The notes beneath the pieces are model-generated. The model made no database searches and had not been told where the DNA came from. It saw nothing but the letters and a program-made list of their open reading frames with translations. A stretch of DNA of 64,000 nucleotides from Membranipora membranacea (taxonomy: Eukaryota; Bryozoa; Gymnolaemata; Cheilostomatida; Membraniporidae): NCBI GenBank assembly GCA_914767715.1, contig OU612067.1, positions 16,375,001 to 16,439,000 of the forward strand, in the 5' to 3' direction. Both the position numbers and the translations under genes were made by a program. Shown here one piece after another: positions 1 through 12,600 of the stretch (position 1 is the first letter of the stretch; each line of letters opens with the position of its first letter).

Positions 1-2888
1 TTTTCTCGCCCAAAATATCCTGCTTAAGGAGGAGACATGCTCGAAAGACGTAATGGTTGATTGTTTGACATCTTAAATTTAGATCTTTCTCTCTTTAAGA
101 AGTATATATACAAGTCATGAGAACAATGTCACAAGACCTGACCTGTCCTTAACATCCCAACACAGCGAATTCCTAACTGTCACCGGACAAGCAGGGCAAG
201 CATCTGCTATTATTGAGCGAACAGAGAAGTCAATTCGTACAAGGATATGGATGGTTATAACTTTTAGACACTCTTTAACTTAAGAATTAACATTTTAATG
301 TACAATATTTACACTAAATGCCAGTATTATTTTTAATGGATCCGGGTGTCTCGGACACAATAATATTCCACTGATATTCTATGGCAGAGGGAAATAATTT
401 GTGATGTGATGTGATGTGATGGTACCGAGAAGCACGGAAAAATTTGGGGCACAAAATATGTACAAGTAGTTTGAGACAGATTGGGAAACGGATGGACGGT
501 TGTGTAGTTTAATTTGAAGTGAACTGGGCGGAGGAAACCTAAATATTTAATATTTTCATCATATTAATAATGCGTTGCGTAACAGGCTAATTTCCATATT
601 TGAATGAAGTTCAAACCAATATTTTGTCTGGATGAAGATTACGCACGCACCAAGAGAAATTCCGACCTCACCCCAATGTCTTCCTCAACCCACCAATGAG
701 ACCACATCAGGAAAACAAGCGAAAGAAAACCGACTTTTCATCGCAAAAGTACAATAGTACACAAAGCCTACACACTGAAAACAAACTAGATTACAAAACT
801 TTACCATCAATCAAAGGTGTACAAGAAATCAATTAATAACCATCAGTCTGCCGGTCCTATCAAACAAGAACAAGTTACCAGCAAAAAAAGGATATACCTG
901 TTAGACAAGTTATCGCAACTCCGTAAATAAAATGACACCGAGTAGGTCATTATAAGCAATTATCACATGTAGCTGTCAGTATGTTGTCAGTGATTATGGG
1001 CACTGGGCAGGTACTGTCAGCCAGCGACATGACCTACTGTGACAACAGCGGTGGCACTTGGGTGTAAGTTTCTGTTTTTGTAAATCCTGGTACAGATTAG
1101 CACATGCCGGCGCCACAGATCTGGAAGTGGAGATGATGTGACAAGGTATTACTGGACAAAACTTCAGTAAATGTCACATTGACAAGTCACCAACAATTAT
1201 AAAGATGTCCTTGTGTGAGCTTGCCAAAGTCTGTATTAGAAATAAAACTTACACCTATAACCAGACGACGAACACAGAATCAAGCTAAATAGGGGGAAAT
1301 GAAAATGTCACACTATGCTTATAGTGTTGAAAATAAAGCTAGAAAATTTGAGCAGCCAACAGGATGCTGTGCGTCTTCAAGATGTAGTGTAGTGCAACAG
1401 GAAACGAGTGAACAGTTTGAATGTGCTAGACTACGACCAGGCCGACCGGCCTACATTTTGATTCAAAATAAAAAATTTGGTTTCACTTCAACAGTTTCAT
1501 GTATGAAAACACAGAATTCTGATTGAAAACTGGAGCCCTAAGTGTTCAAGAGTAAATGCATAAAAGGGTCAATTTGAACCCTAGTAGTCCAAGAGAACAA
1601 TATTTGTGCTCACTTAAAACCTCATAAGCTGGTGAAACATATCTTATAGCCGCAACATGACCTTTCTGAACACTTCAATGCCTAGCATATCGACCTTGAA
1701 GTGTACAAGCAGTCCTGTTGTTCTATACGGGTAGGAATGTAGCCTACATCTGCAAAATTTTCTCAATGTCACATGAGTGCGTCATGGAAAATTTCTGCCG
1801 TCAAAACATAAGAATCTCCCCCTCATCTTCAAGGTCATCATACCAACAATTCAGCACAAGTCAAGTTTTGACAGGATTCACGAGATCATGAACAATTTTA
1901 ATTAAATATTATTGAGAGTTTTCCCCTCATTGACCATACATGTCAGTGAGAGGACAACTCGAAATTGCATAAACTTTTGGACAATATTAATTGATAATCA
2001 ATTTAGCTGGACGATGCCTTCCAGATATCATGGTTAGAATGTTTGCATATCCCATATACACTGTAATTGCTAGAGTTACAACGCCACAACTTTAACTGGC
2101 GATGAGTGCGGATGTTCATCATTTACGGCTGTAGTTAGCCGATGTGTTGGTTCTGGATGGCTGGTGAGTGGCAGAGAGCCAATGCCAGGTCAGATGGTAC
2201 TTTTTTGAAGGTACCTATCGATATTGTAACTTTCACTATATCTCAATAGGTACTTTCACTGACTTGGTTTTTTCCTATCCAACAGCTATTCAGTTCAGAG
2301 CCAACACATTGACTTGGCAGTAGCGTGAAAGAGGCAACAAAATAAAAAAACTTGTGAGTGCTAACCTGCTATAACTTCGCTCGCAAGCACGTCCAGAGTA
2401 TCACCAGCTGAAGAGCTTTTTCTATCCGACCATCAATGGATCATCGAGTCTTAACAGCATGAAATTAATGCCTGACCAGTCAAGTATTCCTGGCAACCAT
2501 AATCTGAAATACGTGAGAGTAGTTAAGTATCAACAAGATGAAAGGTTGTATTTTCACACATGTCTGATGTTGTGAAATTAACGGCTAGCTTCTCGACGTC
2601 ATAAAACTTCTCACTTTAACTAGTGAATACCCCCAAACTAGCTTGTCTAAATTCTAATATTTTTCCTCTGAATCAAGGCCCACAGGAGGGTGAGGCTATG
2701 TTAAGGTTTTGACTCAAGAAGATTGGGGAAATCCATACTAAAACATTTGTCTGCAATCCCTGGAATTTTTTACAAGTAGGCCTTCTCTTGAAGCCGCGGG
2801 CACCCTGCACGAATTGTAATGCTGTTTCCACAGGTCTACTGCTCAACGGGGGTCCCATGCATTAAATAAGTGTTAATTAAATTTTGTA
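1..2888. other. No gene recognised
   Basis: AT-rich sequence with short spurious ORFs. Holds a (TGATG)n run near 398-420 and repeat copy A at 2149-2312. Nothing with exon-like splice context could be assigned. Confidence 0.6.
2149..2312. repeat. GTGTTGGCTCTGATTGG-type inverted repeat, copy A
   Basis: Starts CCGATGTGTTGGTTCTGG and closes with CAGAGCCAACACATTGAC. The inside AGAGCCAATGCCAGG-CATATGGTACTTT-like stretch is shared with 36363-36440. Confidence 0.6.
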
Positions 2889-3486
2889 TTTTACTTGACA
2901 AAAAAAACCGGGGGTGGATTCAAACATTGCCAGATACCTTGGTTAAGAAGTAGACCTGTGGCTGTTACTTATCATTTGCTCACATGGTCCGGGTATCATT
3001 GATTCACTTAAACCACTGCTGCCACACAGGCAAATGTGTGCTTATTGAATGCTGTATAGCTCCAAAATAATAATATGATGCTGCAATCCCAGCATTGTCA
3101 CCTTATGGGCAAATAATTTGTAGTCAAAATCAGGGTATGAAATTGATTATCTACCATAACATGTGACGTAGTTACCGTCTTACTACTGGACAATAATGAT
3201 GTCATCAACTATTGCACTAATTTCATACCCTAATTTTGAAGATCAGTTCTTGCAAATTATTTGCCCATTAGGTGACAATGCTGGGATTGCAGCCTCATAT
3301 TATTATTTTGGAGCTATACAGCATTCAATAAGCACACATTCGCCTGTGTGGCAGCAGTGGTTTAAGTAAATCAATGATACCCGGACCATATGAGCAAATG
3401 ATAAGTAACAGCCACAGGTCTACTTCTTAACCAAGGTATCTGGCAATGTTTGAATCCAACCCCGGTTTTTTTTTGTCAAGTAAAAT
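2889..3486. mobile_element. Foldback element (~600 bp) with ~250-nt inverted arms
   Basis: Left arm 2889-3143 starts TTTTACTTGACAAAAA and includes CAAACATTGCCAGATACC. Right arm 3219-3486 carries the complements and ends TTTTTGTCAAGTAAAA. The loop is about 75 nt. No coding capacity. A solo piece of the right arm (GATTTTGAAGATCAG through GCAGCAGTGGTTTAAGTA-like sequence) is at about 62955-63080. Confidence 0.85.
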
Positions 3487-4491
3487 TTGCACAAATTTGG
3501 CTGAGTGGCAGCAGAAGTTGATGACTCAAATCTTGCCCAGACCCTATAACTCACAACCAATCATTCAGTGGTTTGAATTGTATCTACCTAGCACACATTC
3601 TACATTAGCAAGGCATAGGCGAGGTTATCAATGGAGCGCTTGTTTCCATCAACAACATGGTCAGCAATTAGTCATAAGTTGTGAACGAACATCCTGCAAT
3701 ACGCCGCAATGTCTCCTGGACATCACAGTCATGTTACTTCTTCAGCCTTCATTTGGTAACCATCTTTGTATTCTCCTTTCTGTTTCTTTTCCCTCATTCT
3801 ACAAAGAAAGGTGAGAGTAAGGTAGACAACATGTTCTGACTAAAACATGCTGTATGCTTGCTGTACAGCATGCTGTATCACTAGTTACAATGGGAGCCAT
3901 GCATGTCAGGGCATCTGGTGTTACAAGCATGCATATTTTGCCAATTTTCATGACAATTGTGGATCTCAAAGAACACCAGGACTCTAAGCTGACCTGAAGG
4001 AAAAGGACTCAATGCCAGCTCCCTTATCATACAAAAAATAATCTGTATACTGACTTCTGCCGAAACCTACTAATGAACACAAAACTCAGGATTATATATA
4101 CAATCGACGGTACTGATGCTATGAACATAGCTGCAAGGACCCGGTTGACTGCAATTATTAAGCAGAAGGGAGGAAGAGGGTAATCATGGACATGTGAGAA
4201 GTAAACATAATAATTGTAACTGCGTATGCCTACTAGGCATCTATTATAGGATCAGCTATTCTGTACCACTTCATTGTACCATTCTCCCTGATTGTACATA
4301 GGCATATAGCCTTGTCCCAACAACAAAACAAAAATGGGGCCTTTGAGATAAGGCTCTTCATATTAGTACATAGAGACCTACATCATCATTACGCATATAC
4401 TACTAATTCATTGATTTATTTACATTACTTACATCAGGGAGAATGCTTACATGTAATTGATGCTTGGGATGTAAAATAACCTGAGCAGTGA

Positions 4492-4531
4492 GTGAGAACA
4501 ATGAACTAAAGGTTTAGTTCATTGGTGAGAA
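4492..4531. mobile_element. 26-bp palindromic insertion with 7-bp direct repeats
   Basis: GTGAGAA (4492-4498), then a perfect palindrome 4499-4524 with arms CAATGAACTAAA and TTTAGTTCATTG around GG, then GTGAGAA again (4525-4531). Confidence 0.7.
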
Positions 4532-5404
4532 GTTAAGACCTCTGAGTCATTTTGTCACCAATCGATGTCAAGAAAGTTTGCAACTGGGAAAATTCTCTGT
4601 AATAATCCAACAAAACTTGTGCAATATATTCTATAATTATTATATTATAGTAATAAGTAACAGTAATACCAAACAGTTACAATGATAAACCCAGATTTCA
4701 ATAGATGAGCGACTCTTTCTTTCTTCTTAACTATTATGGCTCTGCTTTTTGTGTGTTTCATAGGACTTAGCATGCTTGGCAAAGAAGGACGGTGAAGTGA
4801 AATAAATCAATGACTGGATTCTTTGAGATAGAACCACTCCAGCAAGAATTGAGCATGGGCAAGTTACCTGAAACAATTTTGTTGTTTTCTGAAATCCTCT
4901 CTCTTCAATTTTCCCAGGCACCTGTTCTTGTCAATAACAGATGGGTGGGAAATAGCCAATGGGAGGTAGTTTAATAAAAATACAACCCAATCACAGCACA
5001 TTTAACATTAATATGAAGACAGCGAGCCTCACAGTAATAATGACTTATTTGGAAGTTGTTCTCTACTGTTTCGATGGGCAGACAACACACCACAGTGACA
5101 GCTCTCAGTGGCCAAGGGGTTAGTGGTGAGGCCAGATTTTCTTGAACTCCCTGATTTCAGGCCTAAATGAATAGCCTTGTTTTTAACATATGTGATTGAC
5201 TGACCCCCCCCCCTGAACAAGCAAATATCTGCTCCAAAAACATATACATCAAAAAAGTTAATGTGAATGAAATACAAAATGTATCAGTTCAAATGTGCGA
5301 GCATGTTCATATAAATACAACGTTATTTTTATATAAATATCTTTAGAGCTGCTTGGCCATGAAGAAGTTACTGCATCATGCGAGTACTATCTTTCAATAT
5401 TGTG

Positions 5405-5436
5405 CTGTGCTCAATAAACTAGTTCATTGCTGTACT
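5405..5436. mobile_element. 18-bp palindromic insertion with near-identical 7-bp flanks
   Basis: CTGTGCT (5405-5411), CAATAAACTAGTTCATTG (5412-5429), CTGTACT (5430-5436). One mismatch in the palindrome and one between the flanks, so probably an older, shorter member. Confidence 0.5.
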
Positions 5437-6146
5437 GACTTACTTTGGTGCTGATTAGTTCTGATAAAATGAAAGTGGTCAGTGCGCCATGTTAATTGTG
5501 CAATGAAACTGTTATCATACCATATCACAACAAGTAGTATAGTAGCCCAGCAAGTGTTGCTTGTGGTGGAACCGGATATTAGCACAAGACATCCAGAAAG
5601 CGGGTGAAAGGAATTAGCGAAGGACGGCGACTCAGACTATATCGGGGTGCGCGGAGAGGATACTCATTACTCATACTCGTAGGATAGATGAAAGCAATGA
5701 GATATATATATGACATAGAGAGCTAAGGAGACTAAACCACTCCAGAACGAATACATGTAAGTTAAATACACGGCAACACGCTGGTTCAAAGCGACCAAAC
5801 AGAGCTAACATTAGCCGTGATAACGTATGGCTTAGTATCAGATTTCCAACCTATCAAACTTTATCATCATTCATGTCCTTCCTTGGATGGCCACATTGAA
5901 TCATTACAGAATAAGTCCAGTTCTGTATGGGAAGCATCAAGTTTTATGAAAATAAAATAAAGGGTTTGTTGGTACCATTCTCCCTGGTGCAGCTCATGTT
6001 GCGTGCTAAGACATTTTTTAGGTACTTAGTCCAATCCGACACTCGGGTGTTGTGAGACATGTGTCAGGTGTTGTAAGGGACTCATCTTAGAACTCTCATG
6101 CGACACCTATAGCACCAACAAAAATTCTGTATAGGCCTGGAGTGCT

Positions 6147-6206
6147 GTAAGACCATGGCAGGTGCTGTACGGGACATGTCTCGTAAAGCACCTGCCATGG
6201 TCTTAC
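6147..6206. repeat. Perfect 20-bp hairpin
   Basis: GTAAGACCATGGCAGGTGCT (6147-6166) pairs with AGCACCTGCCATGGTCTTAC (6187-6206); the 20-nt loop can itself pair TACG/CGTA. Confidence 0.85.
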
Positions 6207-6629
6207 AACACCAGTCGCCGGAGACAGTTTTTAGCGCCCATTCAGTGCAGCATGAATTTTCGTAATTATACAATATATGAACTAAATAGACCCCCAATTA
6301 CTTATTCACTAAAAATCGAAAGAAATTGATTGTTATTGGTAGAAAATTAGAAGAGAAGTCATATATGACAATTAGGAAAAAAGAGCATCTAAATAACTGA
6401 ATAACTTTTGAAATATGACAGCACAAAACTTATGCAATAATAGTTGCAGATTTTAAACAAATAAAAGCAGATCATTCGTATTAGACACTGATATATATTA
6501 ATTCATTAAGATAAGTTCTTATCAACTGGTATTAGAAAATAAACGAAAAGTAGCTTTGGGAGATACATTATTTGCTTATTTGTGTTTTTTTTTAAGGTTA
6601 GAGGTTTTGACTAGTGTATATTTTGCATG

Positions 6630-6635
6630 TTTATT
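6630..6635 (-). promoter_or_regulatory. Candidate poly(A) signal of the MAM gene
   Basis: AATAAA on the minus strand about 40 nt beyond the TAG stop at 6674. The resulting 3' UTR would be very short. No transcript evidence is available here. Confidence 0.5.
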
Positions 6636-6673
6636 CTTCCTGGCTCTAGTCCTGGAATGGGCGAAATGAGTGA

Positions 6674-9600
6674 CTAGCATGCTCCTTGCTTGTAGATTAT
6701 ACTGTCAAGGCTGATGTCAGATTTTGAGCTGGTACCTTTGATAGCCTCAAACCATAGCTGTAAAAAAAAGATGCAACAATTTTGATAACTGGAACCAATC
6801 AATTGGGATATAACAGATCGCAAGCTTGCGATACAGTCCCACTGTTAAGGAAAATATATACAATCTATAAGCTGATAAACGTGAAGGTTAAAAAAATTAA
6901 TGAGTGTGTGCTGAATTAAATTACAAAGAAAAATGACTTTCAATCTTTTACCTGACTGTTTTCTGCATGACTGACAGTAAGACTGGCTTTCTTCCAGGCG
7001 AAACCCTGATTGCCTGACAGCGTCCAAACCGGAGTACCAGGTACTCCATCGACAGCCAAGTAGGCATTCAGAGTTCCCATACTTGATCCAAACATGTGGT
7101 AGTAGAACTCCAAGCATCGCTCACCTGCCAACATATCAATAAATTCGCAATAGGGAACAACAATTGTAAATGACTTTGCAATATTATATAATATCATATC
7201 ATAACAATAATGGTAATAATATAGTTGGGTAAAGGAAATTCTCGTGTAGCATGGTCATCAAACTCAATGCTCAAAAAGGTGTGATAAAATAAAACCCATT
7301 ACATCATGAAATTTTCTAGAACACATTGGATAATGATGTCGGATTCAACTGGGTCCCATTAGAAGCTCCATGCTAAAATTGCATTATGGGAATTAATCAA
7401 ATGGGAATTATGGGAATTATTTTATCAAAGTCCTCTGTACACTCATCATGTGACATACTACTGCATGTCTATCTCTGAAAGCGAGTGAATTGATTCATTT
7501 AGCTCGAGAACCATCACAAAGAAGTTGGTGTGATGATCCGGGGTCAATTTCATGCACATGTTAGGGCGCATGTTAGGTACTCATGATAAATTGACTCAAA
7601 TGATCAGAGAAGTACATACTAATAGCCAAATCTCGATGTCAGTGTGCATTCTCCGTATATAATGCTGAAAGAGGTGTAACTCTGACTGACCTGCGTTGAA
7701 GGTTTGAGTAACCATTCCAATCAGGTTATGATTTTCCCTGCCAGGTGATGACTCAAAGTAAATGAAGTTTGGGTATGAAACAGGAGAAAAGGCTCCTGTT
7801 CTAGATGTAGGGGACTTGACTGAACTAATAGTCCAATTATACCTCCAGTAGTCTGTCACACTCTCCTCCCAACCTGAAGAAGAAAATGGAACCATAGTCT
7901 ATTTCCGTAGATTCTTGGTCTATTTCAATAGAACTAGAAATATAATTAACACTGTGTTATGTCTGTTTCTCGTTGTATTTACCATCTCTAACTTAACTTA
8001 TACTTGTTTCAGTGTCCAATAACATTAATGGTGAATAAACAATTTATAATTTGTCTAGCAAACTGAATGAACCTACTTTCTATCCTCATACCAAACCAAG
8101 TGGAGGCACATTTCAACAGTTACTGCAGTGTTGTAAGTATTTGTGGAGGAGATAGAATAACTAAAGTGAGGGTAGGGTAGTTTTCAAAAAGAAATACTGT
8201 TTCAAACTTTTCTATGTAGACTTACCAATGCATTCTTTCACATCCGATTCGTCAAAGCCACAGTACCACATAACCTCGGGTTCTGGTAGAGGGGTAGCTG
8301 GCTCATCCACACATACACCATTTTTGTATGATATGTTATCTAATGCTATATCAGAGCTTGATCCTGAGTTTCTACGGGCCATTATCCATATCTAAAAAGA
8401 TATTCGAAATCATTGTTGAGTTATCCTACTGCGGCTTAAAGAAGGACAACTCCTAACATTTTGCTTCACCATCCTTCTGAACTTTCTGAATTAAATAAAA
8501 GCCAATCTTGCTTTGCCTGAACTGAAGAATCTTAGGAAACAGAAGAAAATTAGTTTGTATAAACAGCAAATTATTTCGCTGAGCTTACACTCATTGCCAA
8601 TCTAGCTACTATATCAACTTGTAGTTCTGTTTTGGTTCTAGTATAACTTATTATTCAAACTCCCAATGAGCACTCTGCTCAATAAGTATATCAGAGTTAA
8701 ATGTTTTAAATTGAATGTGTTTTCAGATTAGATATATTTGCAATAAGAGCACTTTCAGAAAGTGATACTAGTTTTCAACCGCATGTCATGTTTTTGATGC
8801 ATTAAGCCCCTGGCTAACTACAATTCTAAGATGCATAGGAGGGGGGTCGTCAGGCAGGGAGGGGGTCGTCAGACAGGGAGGGGGCAAAAGTCAGAGTCAG
8901 AGACGGATTAATAAGAGAGATGTTATGCTACTCACCTTATGACCGGCTTTGTGATTGATATCAATAGACGCTTTGTGCCAAGGAGTAGACTGATTACCAT
9001 TCTTATACCACTCAGGGCTGTCTAACTTTAGACCATCTATAGTTTGGTACACCAGCAGTACCCCCATAGTCTCACCATTCATGCTGTACATGAAACTCAG
9101 GCAGCGATCCCCTAAAATATTTAAGATTGTGGGACACCATTTATGATAATGAAATAAATTTTTTTTAGTTTTTTTGGGCTGTTTTGTTTTTATTTTTGTA
9201 AAAATAAAAGATTATATTGGATTTGCTGATCATATATGACCAACTCTACTATGCCAATATAATGTAATGGTGTACTAAAACAAATAAGCTTTCGCATAAA
9301 TACTATAGTATTTGTGGAAAATTTTGATGTCTGAGACTTTTAGACGGATTTTCGGAAAATGGCATGGATTTTCCTTCTTGTGTAAAACTTTAGTTACGTG
9401 TTAGATACATCATGACTGTTGGCTTCCGTAAAACATCAAGTGTTCTCACTTATTACATCTTTCAAACCTTATCCTCATAATTCAGCTTAATAATTATAAC
9501 GCCAGACACTAAAAAATTATGTTGTTAACTCTCTTCTCGTGAATTTGACTTACCTGCAGCGTAATTGACGTTGATCTCGAGAACGCTGAACACTCCGATA

Positions 9601-12600
9601 AATCCGTAGGACGTCTCCAGGTAGGTATACCAGGATCCCTCATAGGGTCCTGCAGGTCCTGTTCTACTGGTCTGCGTATCTAAAATTGGAATTAATTTGT
9701 AGTATTGATTGTATTGATAGTATTGTATTGGTATTGTATTGGTATTGTATTGGTATTGTATTGGTATTGTATTGGTATTGTATTGGTATTGTATTGGTAT
9801 TGTATTGGTGATATGATGGTATTGATGTTTTGTATCATCGTGCTTTTTGAACTGTATCTACAACTGTCTTTCCTTACTCAGCTCCAAATGGCATTATGAA
9901 CAATCTTCGATATTCTTGTAAAATCATTCATGAGAACGATCGAAAATACACACATTAAGGGGGTGATGTTTTTTGTTTGTTGTAAGAGAAGAGTGTTGCT
10001 ATACACCCTGTGCTACATATATCTAGAATCCTTTCATTAACCTGTTAGACTATAAAGCTGGTTGGTGAAAAGAGAAAACTCATCTGCACGCTTTTCTAGG
10101 TGATTGCAAACTGCAAAAAGAGCAGAGACAGAATACAGCAATGACAATTATACTAACTTTTCCAGGTGATAGACCAGTCTCTGTTAGCAGAAGTGCTATT
10201 GATCAGCTGATTACATTGTGTATCTGCTTCTTCAAATCCACAGTAAAAATCATCAGTCACACCAGGTAAGGGGGCCGGGGGTTCGGGACACGCCCCGGAT
10301 GTGTAGATTATGTCATCTAAGCCTATGTCTGAAAGAGATGTCCATCCTCTGGTCCCCTCAAAGATAAGCTGTGGAACATAATATGGCAGATGTGACAGTT
10401 ATGACAAGTATGACATATTTGACAAAAATGACAGATATGACAAAGATGACAAAGATGAAAGATACCTGCAGAGATTTTTTGTCACATCGTACGGAGTTTG
10501 AAGTTAGAACCTGTCTCTTTTGGAAGGGAAAATGCCCCACTACCCTCAATAAGCCTTATCTTAGTGGCTCCATTTTTTCTTTATCTGCATAATGAGACAT
10601 TTGCAATCATTGCTCTACAGTCTACAGAATAGAGAATAATCTATTAAAATCCTTCTTAAGTTACTTGAATGTGATCTGAGGGCACCCACCTGACCGCCGA
10701 CTTGTTGATCGATGGTGACCATGGCTTGGTGCCACATCATTCCTTGTTCATCTGTCATAAACCACAAATCATCAGACAGCACTCCGCCCACACTCTGCCT
10801 AACACTGAGCTTACTCTCTGATTGGTCGATGGTGAGGTGACCATGACCGTACATGTGGTACTTGAACTGCAGGCAGTTGGGTCCTAAGAACAAAATGCCA
10901 TGTTATGTAATATTTTATTCTCTATTATATCATTTAATTTCCTTTTAAATCTAAGCTGGTACTGAATTGTACAAATATTTTGTCCACAGTTATTTGATTT
11001 TTAGCTGTTAAGATTATGCAATTGGGTCAAAAACCAACACGAAATATTCAATGTTGCAATTTTATTTGTAATAAAAATCCCTATCTTTCCTGAACCGTGT
11101 ATGTAAGACGATTAGGATGATGGCACACAGGACTGCATGTAGGACTTGGTGACATTGCAACCTCAGGAGCCTCTATAGCCCTTGTAGCGGTGTGTAATTT
11201 GTTGTCCCTTATCTTGATTATAGGTACCTGTACCATATTTTAACATAGCAGCTAGTATTACTGCCGGGTAAATTGGTTTACCTGGTTTGAATGGATGGAT
11301 GATAACCAGATGTGTGAAATGTCCATGGGTAGCTGCACTAGCCTCCATATATGCGTACTTGAATCCTTGAGCTGCAGAATCAGGTCCTGTGTTAGCAGTA
11401 GGTGTGGTCCCGTTTATGACCTGGTGCAAATAAACACATAAACTATGTGAATTATTTCATGGAATCGAAGATCAACTAGCCTATGTGTTGGCTGTGATTG
11501 GCTGGTTGCCTGGCCGGCTGGTTCACACTCCACAGCCAATCAAATCAGAGCAAACACATTGACCATCAACCGAAGAAATGGATATTCAATCTGGATCAGG
11601 GAATTATTACATCTCAGTGAGAGGGGATGTTAACCAAAGCAGTATATTTTGAATACAACTACAAAGCTTACCTAACTCAATCCACAAACTTCTACTTGTT
11701 TAAATCTCAATAACTGACACTCATTCAGCGTTTTGGATTTTTATAATCAGTAGCTTATCTACGTTCACAGTTTAGTTTTCAGTATTTGAATAATGACACA
11801 CCTGCCAATTAAAGTTTGAGTTTCCGCTGTCCAGAGTGGAGGGCTGCATGTCCTCGCAGTATTGACCTTTCTCGAAATCACACTTATAGTCAGTGCTGGG
11901 ACATTCTCCATGATCATAGAACATGTTGTCGATAGATATGTCTGATGATGATCCACTTCCTAGCACAGCTTCGATGTACAGCTGAAAAGACAATTCATTC
12001 TGGCTATGATCATCTATTGCTATCGGAGTTGTCTGCTCATTTTACAGAAGAAGGCAATCATTATACAACTTTTCTTTTCATCGTCAAGATTGACAAGGGT
12101 TTATTGAATATATCATTGCCTTTAGCCCTATAATTGTACAAATCAGCTTGCTATGAGCACAGCTATTAGCTTTTAGGGCACAGGTAGCGTAAACCAATGG
12201 GAGACAGAGTATTTGGAAAGACCACAATGTAACTTTCACCTTTAACTTTGTATTGCATTATGGGATACTCTTAAATGTGCCCAACCTATAGAAAGTTAGA
12301 TGGAGCAAAACTTAGAGCCATCATATTTAGAAAACACAAGACACTGGAACATTGTGTATTCTTTTGTTTAGTCAAATACAACAAGAAAGTTGTTTGAGCA
12401 CCCAACTATGTTTCTACTTATTATCACTTTCAGTTTTATTTGCATTTTTCTCTCTACTTTTATTTTTTTTCAAATTTTTATTTAAATTTTTACTTAAATT
12501 TTTATTTTATTTTTAGCATGATTTTTAAAATATTGAGTTTTGTTTATTTTTTTACTGTTTATTTCATTACCTGATCATAGGTGCTGTGTTGAATATCTAT

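Larger units (their letters stand above)
3487..6629. other. Intergenic, no gene recognised
   Basis: Contains two of the short palindromic insertions (4492, 5405), a short poly(C) run near 5205 and the 6147-6206 hairpin. Downstream side of the MAM gene. Confidence 0.6.
10288..11882 (-). other. MAM domain 3 (residues ~383-547)
   Basis: Rest of exon 8, exons 9 and 10, start of exon 11. Begins KCDFEKGQYCEDM, contains GPNCLQFKYHMYG and ends GLDDIIYTSGAC. A Pro-rich linker (PEPPAPLPG) then leads to domain 4. Confidence 0.9.

Noticed and set aside
1012-1064. Exon-like stretch with Cys and Gly (SASDMTYCDNSGGTWV) before GTAAG
   Set aside because: A single short open stretch ending in a stop, with no neighbouring exon found.
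3446-3814. 122-codon ORF
   Set aside because: Starts inside the arm of a foldback element and has no family resemblance.
9705-9899. 64-codon ORF rich in Trp/Tyr/Cys/Ile/Val
   Set aside because: It is a reading of the 11-nt minisatellite inside a MAM intron; any frame stays open because the unit lacks stops.
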